Shown: positions 1-4,433 of the stretch, in pieces
How positions within the stretch are numbered: the first letter of the stretch is position 1
Layout: every line of letters begins with the position of its first letter
From: Conexibacter sp.
GTDB lineage: Bacteria > Actinomycetota > Thermoleophilia > Solirubrobacterales > Solirubrobacteraceae
Direction of reading: 5' to 3'
Assembly: GCA_025964215.1 (NCBI GenBank)
Contig: JAOPZG010000184.1
Coordinates: 1-9,805 of the forward strand
Length of the DNA stretch: 9,805 nucleotides
Position numbers and translations under genes: made by a program
Notes under the pieces: generated by a model
What the model saw: the letters and a program-made list of their open reading frames with translations, nothing else
What the model was told of the DNA's origin: nothing
Database searches by the model: none

Positions 1-533
1 TCGGGGTCGTCGCGGCCGTGGCGCCCGAGGACCTCGACGTGCATTCCGGCGGCCCGCAGCAGCAACGCGGCCTCCCGGCCGATGCCGCCCGCGCCGGCCA
101 CGAGCACGCGCCGGCCCGCGATCAGCGTGGTCGGCCGCTGGCGCCAGGCGCGCTGGCGTTGAAGCTCGACGGTTCGCGGCAGGTCCTTGGCGAAGGCGAG
201 CAGGAGCGCGAGGACGTACTCGGCGATCGCCCGCTCGTAGACACCTCGCGCGTTGGTGACGACCACGGCGGAGTCCGCCAGCTCCTGAGTGAGGACGGCG
301 TCTACGCCGAGGCTGGCGGTGTGGATCCACTCCAGCGCGTGGCGATGGCCGCGGCGCAGCAGGTCGCTGCGAAAGTCCCAATGCAGCAGCGCGCGCGCCA
401 GCGGCAGCTCAGCCACGAGGCCAGCCTCGTTGTCGACGGCGACGAGCTCGGCGAGCGGTGCGGCCGCAGCCAGCGCAGCGGGCATCGGCTCTCCCGCGGC
501 CAACAGCACGATCACCTTGGGCGGAAACGGCAC
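1..533 (-). CDS. D-2-hydroxyacid dehydrogenase, NAD-binding family, C-terminus cut off by the window edge
   Basis: This is the first 177 residues of an NAD(P)-dependent D-isomer 2-hydroxyacid dehydrogenase. The family interconverts 2-oxo acids and D-2-hydroxy acids in the cytosol. After a short substrate-domain half come residues typical of the family: W-I-H-T-A-S-L-G-V-D at about 69-78, a V-V-T-N-A-R-G segment at 91-97 and an A-E-Y-V-L-A-L-L helix at 104-111. The Rossmann nucleotide loop GAGGIG follows at 147-152. The catalytic Arg/Glu/His lie beyond the edge, so activity cannot be judged. I chose GTG at 533 because protein homology begins there and a -10-like TATGCT ends 6 bases before it, giving a leaderless start. 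An in-frame ATG at 596 would add 21 unconserved residues; it overlaps the stop of the upstream pseudogene as TGATG, so it cannot be excluded. The exact substrate is unknown. Confidence 0.85.
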   Translation of the reverse strand, partial: MPFPPKVIVLLAAGEPMPAALAAAAPLAELVAVDNEAGLVAELPLARALLHWDFRSDLLRRGHRHALEWIHTASLGVDAVLTQELADSAVVVTNARGVYERAIAEYVLALLLAFAKDLPRTVELQRQRAWRQRPTTLIAGRRVLVAGAGGIGREAALLLRAAGMHVEVLGRHGRDDP

Positions 534-539
534 ACCGGC

Positions 540-568
540 AGCATATGCAAATTGTCGACAACCTACAA
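540..568 (-). promoter_or_regulatory. Leaderless promoter with a TTGTCGACAA operator in its spacer
   Basis: Read on the minus strand, a -35-like TTGTAG (568-563) and a -10-like TATGCT (545-540) are separated by exactly 17 bases. The spacer contains the perfect 10-base palindrome TTGTCGACAA (552-561), and a wider ATTGT/ACAAT inverted pair spans 551-569. A repressor bound here would block RNA polymerase. TTGTnnACAA-type palindromes resemble operators of the GntR/FadR (FCD) family, but that assignment is inference and no GntR gene lies in the window. Transcription would begin at about 533, the GTG of the dehydrogenase. Confidence 0.55.
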
Positions 569-595
569 TCTGCGTGTGCTGAGCGAGCACCACCA

Positions 596-1078
596 TCAAC
601 GGCGGCTGCTTGCGCGTCGTCGCCGAGCCGACCGCGCTTCCTCCCAGAGCTCCACCGCGCGGGGCGCCAGCTCGAGCACGCCCCAGTCCGGCCGTCTCGG
701 CCACGCCGGTCAGATGCGCGAGCCGGTCGCGCACCGGCGCGAGGTCGTCGATCGCCGCACCCCGGAAGGAGACGACGTCGCGCTCGTCAAACAGCTCTCG
801 GCCAACGCCTGAGGACCCACGCGTGCCTCGGCGGGTCACGTGGACCTGGCCGCCCAGCGACGGCCAGCGAAACAGCAACGCGACGTGCGGGTTGGCTGCG
901 ATGTCCCGCGCCTTGCGCGTGCACAGCGCCGACGTGCACACCAGCGATTCGGTCTCGACGCGCTTGGGCGTCACCGCTCGCGCCGACGGGCGCCCTGCTC
1001 GTCGGCGGTGACGAACGCGACCGAAGCGGGATGGGCGGGCCCGGCGCCTCGGGCGTCGCCGATCCAGGACTCCAGCAA
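596..1078 (-). pseudogene. Pyridoxamine 5'-phosphate oxidase-like (PNPOx family) gene broken by two compensating frameshifts
   Basis: Three consecutive frame pieces reconstruct a PNPOx-like flavoprotein. Piece 1 begins LLESWIGDARG (TTG at 1078) and ends VTADEQG. Piece 2, in another frame, begins GRPSARAVTPKRVETESLVC, continues through the family-typical RKARDIAANPHVALLF and a G-G-Q-V-H-V strand, and ends near IDDLAPVRDRLAHLTG. Piece 3 reads RPDWGVLELAPRAVELWEE, the usual C-terminal W-G...V-E-L-W strand, and stops at 598-596. The first shift (about 990-997, CAGGGCGCCC) looks like one lost base. The second (about 688-700) is one gained base, so pieces 1 and 3 share a frame. Codon third positions stay GC-rich in each piece, so the damage is recent or is a sequence error. 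Intact, it would bind FMN and oxidise or reduce a small cofactor or substrate. It lies 17 bases downstream of the PPOX-class gene and probably formed an operon with it. Confidence 0.75.
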
Positions 1079-1095
1079 CCCGAAGCCCTCAGCCC

Positions 1096-1506
1096 TCAGC
1101 CGGAGGGGTGCTCGAACGGCAGGTCCTGCAGCAGCACCCGCTGGGGCTCGATGAGCATCACGATCGCCGAGCGGACCGGGAAGTCCTGGCCGACGTAGCG
1201 GTTGCTCATCCGGTCCATGATCGCCATCGCCTCATCGCCGCCGAGCTCTTCAACGACGCGGCCGCGGATGACGATCGACCTGTAGGGGTTGTGCTCGTCG
1301 GCGACCGAGATCCCGATGCGCGGATCGCGTCGCAGGTTGCGGATCTTCAGATGAGCCTCGGTCGAGAAGATCGCCAGCCGATCGCCTTCGACAGAGATCC
1401 ACACCGGCGAGACGTGCGGCGCGCCGTCCTTCATCAGCGTCGCGACATGGGCCATGTTCCGACCCTGGAGGAGCTCGATGACCTCGGGCGTGAGCGTCTC
1501 GGACAT
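1096..1506 (-). CDS. PPOX-class (split beta-barrel) F420/FMN-dependent oxidoreductase
   Basis: A 136-residue single-domain protein of the pyridoxamine-phosphate-oxidase-like split beta-barrel superfamily. The family usually works as a cytosolic homodimer and binds F420 or FMN to reduce small molecules. Family marks are A-H-V-A-T-L at 19-24, G-A-P-H-V-S-P-V-W at 28-36, and the cofactor-phosphate segment A-H-L-K-I-R-N-L-R-R-D-P-R at 51-63 followed by G-I-S-V. Length is normal for the actinobacterial PPOX-class F420 group. ATG 1506 is preferred because TAGGAT (1514-1519) ends 7 bases upstream; that element can serve as a leaderless -10 or supply AGGA as a Shine-Dalgarno site. ATG 1515 would overlap this element. 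Much longer upstream readings lack coding character. The choice between F420 and FMN cannot be made from sequence alone. Confidence 0.85.
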   Translation of the reverse strand: MSETLTPEVIELLQGRNMAHVATLMKDGAPHVSPVWISVEGDRLAIFSTEAHLKIRNLRRDPRIGISVADEHNPYRSIVIRGRVVEELGGDEAMAIMDRMSNRYVGQDFPVRSAIVMLIEPQRVLLQDLPFEHPSG

Positions 1507-1513
1507 GAGCGGC

Positions 1514-1519
1514 ATCCTA
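1514..1519 (-). promoter_or_regulatory. TAGGAT element before the PPOX-class gene: leaderless -10 or Shine-Dalgarno
   Basis: On the minus strand TAGGAT is followed by 7 bases and then ATG 1506. The same TAGGAT-N7-ATG spacing occurs in front of the metalloregulator gene on the plus strand. It fits a -10 box of a leaderless transcript, but AGGA 8 bases before ATG would also serve as a ribosome-binding site. No good -35 was seen. Confidence 0.4.
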
Positions 1520-1594
1520 CGACCGGAAGATCGGTTCCCGCGACCGCGCCGGCCATCGCCGCCTGGGCATCCATCCACGGCGTAGACCGCAGTT

Positions 1595-1920
1595 CCGGCG
1601 TCGCGGCGTTGTCGCGGCTGTTCGGCCATACGCTGATCCCGATCGGGATGGCCTACTGATCGCGCACTCCTCCTCACTGCGGACCTTCCAGGGCCAGGGG
1701 CTGGGCTCGCCGATCTCCGCTCCGCTGGGCGACGGCACCGACCTGCTCGGTACCGCGGGGGCGACCATTGACCACTCCCCTGGTTGTCCTCCAACTTGGT
1801 CTGGTATGCACAGGTCGCCGCGCTGGTCGGACGGCGACCCGGTCGCAGTACTGGATGCTGGCTGTGATGGTGTCCTTCACCTGCCTGGCGCTCTACCTGC
1901 TCTCGGCGGCCGCGCAGTGA
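1595..1920 (+). pseudogene. Decayed C-terminal remnant of a multi-pass membrane protein
   Basis: Pieces in different frames line up as one membrane-protein tail. They are RLFGHTLIPIGMAY, then (one base missing near 1656) LIAHSSSLRTFQGQGLG and a segment with P-L-G-D-G-T-D-L-L-G-T-A-G. Next, after a shift near 1775-1785, comes SSNLVWYAQVAALVG, and after an apparent internal deletion near 1830 TATRSQYWMLAVMVSFTCL to a final ALYLLSAAAQ and stop. From memory this resembles large uncharacterised membrane proteins of Thermoleophilia that databases often label fenitrothion hydrolase. That name is probably not the real function and the match is unverified. The N-terminal half is absent; it was presumably lost or overwritten next to the PPOX-class gene, whose start lies about 90 bases away on the other strand. 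The remnant is not expected to make a functional protein. Confidence 0.6.
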
Positions 1921-1956
1921 CGGCCGCGTGCGGCGGGGCGCGACCCGTCAGAAATC

Positions 1957-1981
1957 TGAATACGTGTTCATGCGTTAGGAT
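1957..1981 (+). promoter_or_regulatory. Metalloregulator operator and leaderless promoter of the zinc operon
   Basis: TGAATACGTGTTCA (1957-1970) is an imperfect palindrome with 12 of 14 positions symmetric. It resembles the TGAA...TTCA cores bound by SmtB/CzrA-type repressors. TAGGAT (1976-1981) follows and is 7 bases before ATG 1989, fitting a leaderless -10; the operator would then lie in the spacer and block polymerase. AGGA here could alternatively be the ribosome-binding site, in which case the promoter is further upstream. Autoregulation by the adjacent ArsR-type protein is inferred. Confidence 0.6.
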
Positions 1982-1988
1982 CGGGGGT

Positions 1989-2369
1989 ATGCCGCATCCC
2001 GCCGAGCACCACTCCGCCGACGAGCCGCTAGGGCGCGACGAGGCCGAGCAGATCGCCGAGGCGATGCGCGCGTTCGGCTCGGCCAGCCGCCTGCAACTGC
2101 TGTGGTCGCTGCTGGCCGGCGAGCGCACCGTCGAGCAGCTGGTCGACGCCGCCGGCATGGAGCAAAGCGCCGTCTCTCACCAGCTGCGCCTGCTGCGCCA
2201 GCAGCGCCTGGTCGCGGTGCGCCGCGAGGGTCGCCACGCCTACTACCGCCTGCACGACCACCACCTGCCCGAGCTGCTGACCGCCATGCGCCACCACCAG
2301 GAGCACGTCAACCCGCCCGCCGCCGTCGCGCTCCCCAAGCCCGCCGCCAAGCGGAAGACGACCCGATGA
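1989..2369 (+). CDS. ArsR/SmtB-family metal-sensing repressor (CzrA-like alpha-5 zinc site)
   Basis: A 126-residue winged-helix repressor. The helix-turn-helix region runs through T-V-E-Q-L-V-D-A-A-G (47-56) and S-A-V-S-H-Q-L-R-L-L (60-69), followed by the wing V-R-R-E-G-R-H-A-Y-Y (77-86). The last helix carries D90, H92, H103 and H106, the D-x-H-x10-H-x2-H spacing of the CzrA alpha-5 zinc/cobalt site (SmtB has Glu at the last position). There is no alpha-3 Cys pair, so arsenic or cadmium thiol sensing is unlikely. The His-rich N-terminus (H3, H7, H8) and basic tail (KPAAKRKTTR) are extra. Metal binding should release DNA. The stop overlaps the exporter start (ATGA), so repressor and exporter are co-translated. 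ATG 1989 was chosen over upstream readings because homology starts there and the operator lies just before it. Confidence 0.9.
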   Translation: MPHPAEHHSADEPLGRDEAEQIAEAMRAFGSASRLQLLWSLLAGERTVEQLVDAAGMEQSAVSHQLRLLRQQRLVAVRREGRHAYYRLHDHHLPELLTAMRHHQEHVNPPAAVALPKPAAKRKTTR

Positions 2370-3070
2370 GCCACGACGCCGGCGCGCACGGACACGGACA
2401 CGACCACGCCCCGGCCGAGTCGCGGCGGGCACACGGCCACGATCACGACGGCGCCGGCCACGGCCACTCCCACGGCCTGGTCGGCCAGTCGATCAAGCGC
2501 TCCACGGAAGGCGTGCGCGCCGTCTCGCTCTCGCTGCTGGTGCTCGGCCTGACCGCCGCCGCGCAGATCGTCGTCTTCGCCGCCTCCAACAGCGTCGCGC
2601 TGCTGGCCGACCTGATCCACAACGTCGGCGACGCCGCCACCGCCTTCCCCCTCGGCATCGCCTTCGCCCTGCGCAGCGCCAGAGCCGAGCGAGTCGCCGG
2701 CCTGTTCGTCGTGCTCGCGATCTTCGTCTCGGCCTGCGTCGCCGGCCACGAGGCGATCGACCGCCTCATCAACCCCAACGCCCCCGACCACCTGATCGCC
2801 CTCGCCGTCGCGGGCGCCATCGGATTCGCCGGCAACTGGATCGCCGCCCAGGTCCGCACCCGCGCCGGAAACCGTCTCGACAGCGCCGCTCTGATCGCCG
2901 ACGGCGCCCACGCCCGCGCCGACGCCTACGTCTCGCTGGCCGTCATCGGCTCGGCGATCGTCGTCGCGCTCGGCCTCGACATCGCCGACCCGCTCATCGG
3001 GCTGGCGATCACCGTCGTCATTCTCAAGATCACCATCGACTCTTGGCGCACCGTGCGCGCCGGCGCATGA
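2366..3070 (+). CDS. Cation diffusion facilitator (CDF) zinc-type exporter without C-terminal domain
   Basis: A 234-residue inner-membrane metal/H+ antiporter. A His-rich cytosolic N-terminus (13 His in residues 1-36) precedes about six membrane helices at about 52-72, 76-101, 110-127, 141-161, 187-203 and 207-224. The transport-site motifs are H85-N-V-G-D89 in helix 2 and H182-A-R-A-D186 in helix 5. The HxxxD/HxxxD pair is the form seen in zinc-selective CDFs such as ZitB and ZnT. Typical CDFs are about 300 residues and end in a roughly 80-90 residue metal-binding cytoplasmic domain. This one stops about 10 residues after helix 6, and the stop overlaps the next start (ATGA), so the short form appears genuine. 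It probably lowers cytosolic Zn(II) when the upstream repressor is released; cobalt or cadmium are alternatives. Confidence 0.92.
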   Translation: MSHDAGAHGHGHDHAPAESRRAHGHDHDGAGHGHSHGLVGQSIKRSTEGVRAVSLSLLVLGLTAAAQIVVFAASNSVALLADLIHNVGDAATAFPLGIAFALRSARAERVAGLFVVLAIFVSACVAGHEAIDRLINPNAPDHLIALAVAGAIGFAGNWIAAQVRTRAGNRLDSAALIADGAHARADAYVSLAVIGSAIVVALGLDIADPLIGLAITVVILKITIDSWRTVRAGA

Positions 3071-3243
3071 CCCCGCTCGCCCACGCCGGCCGCTGGGCCG
3101 CCGGAATCCTCTACCTCCTACCGGTCTTGCTGGTCGCCGGCGCCCTGAACTGGCAGAGTCTCAAAGACCGGCGCCGTGGCGATCACGCCGACGAGCTCGA
3201 GGGCCTCGACGAGGCGACGCTCGCGCGGTTCCGCCGCGAGTGA
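3067..3243 (+). CDS. Small single-pass membrane protein of unknown function
   Basis: A 58-residue protein with one hydrophobic helix at about 9-28 (W-A-A-G-I-L-Y-L-L-P-V-L-L-V-A-G), a short basic patch K33-D-R-R-R37, and a charged acidic cytosolic-type tail (D39 to E58). ATG 3067 overlaps the exporter stop as ATGA, and its own stop overlaps the nuclease-like start as TGATG. It is therefore fixed between two translationally coupled genes, which is the main argument that it is real. An ATG further upstream (3043) would lie inside the exporter gene. No family is recognised. It could be an accessory subunit of the short CDF exporter, or an anchor or partner for the downstream protein; both are guesses from position. 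Confidence 0.65.
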   Translation: MTPLAHAGRWAAGILYLLPVLLVAGALNWQSLKDRRRGDHADELEGLDEATLARFRRE

Positions 3244-3839
3244 TGACCCCGCCCGAACGAGATCCCGTGGTGCCCTACGAGCGGCTGTTTGCCGAGCGCC
3301 GGCCGAGCCCGGAGGACTGGGACTCGTTCGTGCGCGACGCGCTCGTTCCGTTGTGGCTGAACGCTTACGACGCAGCGACGCCGTGGGCGACGCAGGTGTT
3401 GGAGATCCCGCAAGGCTCGTTGACCTTCCTCTTCGACATGGCGCCCTCGATGGGGGACGTCGGCGACGACCGCGTCGTCGCCGTATGGGGCCGCTCGGTC
3501 GCCGCGGCCGGGGTGCGCGACAAGGCACGGCAGGCTGGCTTCATCCCCGTGCCGGAGAAGTGGTCGAAGGCCGGCTATGACCGCGGCCACTTCGTGTCGC
3601 ACGCCGCCGGCGGCGGGATGGACATGAACTTCTTCCCGCAGGCCAAGGGCCTGAACCGAGGCCACGGCGAGCGCGGCGGCCCGTGGCGCGCGCTGGAGCG
3701 CGAGACCGTGGCACGGCCTGGCACGCCGCTGCTCGTGCGCCCGACCTACGACGGCGACAGCTGGGTGCCCGAGTACATCGACTACTGCATCGTGGTCGAC
3801 GGCCAGCTCCGTGCCGAGCGCTTCCACAACCGCGACTGA
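3243..3839 (+). CDS. DRGH-motif nuclease-fold protein (DNA/RNA non-specific endonuclease-like)
   Basis: A 198-residue soluble protein. Residues 112-140 carry the signature of the beta-beta-alpha-metal non-specific nucleases: Y112-D-R-G-H116, H120, then M-D-M-N129-F-F-P-Q133 and G-L-N-R-G (136-140), followed by W148-R-x-L-E. In the family the DRGH His is the general base and the later Asn binds Mg2+. Both are present, so the site looks intact. The N-terminal 100 residues, including W-A-T-Q-V-L-E-I-P and F-L-F-D-M-A-P-S, form a preceding beta-sheet and match no domain I know. No signal peptide is visible, so it is cytosolic unless exported otherwise. It is the last gene of the metal operon. ATG 3243 is used; GTG 3240 directly before it is possible. 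The similarity is by motif only, and a specialised or non-nuclease role is possible. Confidence 0.7.
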   Translation: MTPPERDPVVPYERLFAERRPSPEDWDSFVRDALVPLWLNAYDAATPWATQVLEIPQGSLTFLFDMAPSMGDVGDDRVVAVWGRSVAAAGVRDKARQAGFIPVPEKWSKAGYDRGHFVSHAAGGGMDMNFFPQAKGLNRGHGERGGPWRALERETVARPGTPLLVRPTYDGDSWVPEYIDYCIVVDGQLRAERFHNRD

Positions 3840-3860
3840 ACTTGTCAGCGGGTTCACGTG

Positions 3861-3906
3861 CGCGGGACCGAGGTGTGTCCGAGACCGTAGGCTCGCCCGC
3901 GTCTTT
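3861..3906 (+). terminator. Possible weak terminator after the metal operon
   Basis: CGCGGG (3861-3866) can pair with CCCGCG (3896-3901), and just inside it CGAG (3869-3872) pairs with CTCG (3892-3895). The arms are separated by a 19-base loop and followed by TCTTT (3902-3906). It begins 22 bases after the nuclease-like gene stop. The large loop, 2-base bulge and short T-run make it a weak candidate. The rest of 3840-4045 shows no gene, repeat or RNA that I can support. Confidence 0.3.
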
Positions 3907-4039
3907 GCGCTCGCCGGCCTGCCGCCGCCTGATGGGCGCCGGGTTTCCGCGTGACTCAGCTGACGCGCCGCGCGCTCGCCCCGCACGCGGATGCTCTCCG
4001 TTAGCGCGCGCGCTGTTGCGCTTCGGCCCACTACTGCGA

Positions 4040-4408
4040 GCGACGTCATCCAGCGTCGCGAGACGGCGCTCCGGTCATGAGCTCTGCGACGCGCCGGCGC
4101 CACCGTGCGCCGCGCCCGGTCCGACGCGTGACGCGCCGCCGCCCGCGCCAGGCGCTCGGGCGGATATCGCTTCGTGGCCCACGCCGAGGTGGGTGTGGCG
4201 AGCCGCAGCGCGCCGACGGCGCCGACGACGGGGATGAACAGCCCAAGCACGCCGAGCAGCAGCCGGCCCTGGCGTCGCGGTTGGAGAGGTCTCGGCGGCG
4301 AGGTGGGCGATCTGGGGCTCTTGTGCGGTGAGTTGGTCGCGGGCGTCGGGCGAGCGGCGGCGGCTGGACTTCGCCGGAGGCGCGCAGCAGCATCTCCTCG
4401 GTGGGCAT
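4040..4408 (-). pseudogene. Frameshifted small membrane-protein gene (coiled-coil plus transmembrane helix)
   Basis: Three frames together give a plausible protein. It starts MPTEEMLLRASGEVQ (ATG 4408) and continues, after a shift near 4350-4356, as DARDQLTAQEPQIAHLAAE, which looks helical. After a second shift near 4283-4295 comes RRQGRLLLGVLGLFIPVVG and then A-L-R-L-A-T-P-T-S-A-W-A-T-K-R-Y-P. The L-L-G-V...F-I-P-V-V-G-A-V-G-A-L segment is a membrane helix, and the S-A-W-A-x-K-R-Y-P following it looks like a conserved cytosolic motif. Codon third positions lose GC bias below about 4040 and no stop ends the frame near there, so the C-terminus has decayed. It lies 25 bases downstream of the reductive-dehalogenase-like gene. 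Family unknown. Confidence 0.5.
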
Positions 4409-4433
4409 GGGAGGCGGTCCGGCTGACGCCCCG

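Noticed and set aside
541..548. GCATATGC palindrome next to the operator
   Set aside because: It overlaps the -10-like box and is better explained as part of it than as a second operator.
18..812. A 264-codon open frame on the plus strand
   Set aside because: It crosses the dehydrogenase, its promoter and the PNPOx remnant in antisense; the minus strand shows real family motifs.
1085..1100. Tandem repeat of a 7-base unit (GCCCTCA twice) at the PPOX stop
   Set aside because: Only two copies; likely a simple slippage duplication and not a regulatory element.
1982..1987. CGGGGG before ATG 1989 as a Shine-Dalgarno site
   Set aside because: Only one base separates it from the start codon, too close for ribosome binding.
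2243..2911. A 222-codon open frame opposite the CDF gene
   Set aside because: Composition (Gly/Asp/Val/Glu rich) is that of an antisense shadow, and the CDF motifs are on the plus strand.
3183..4250. A 355-codon open frame on the minus strand
   Set aside because: Only its first 65-70 codons look coding (part of the small membrane pseudogene). The remainder runs through non-coding DNA and antisense to the nuclease-like gene.
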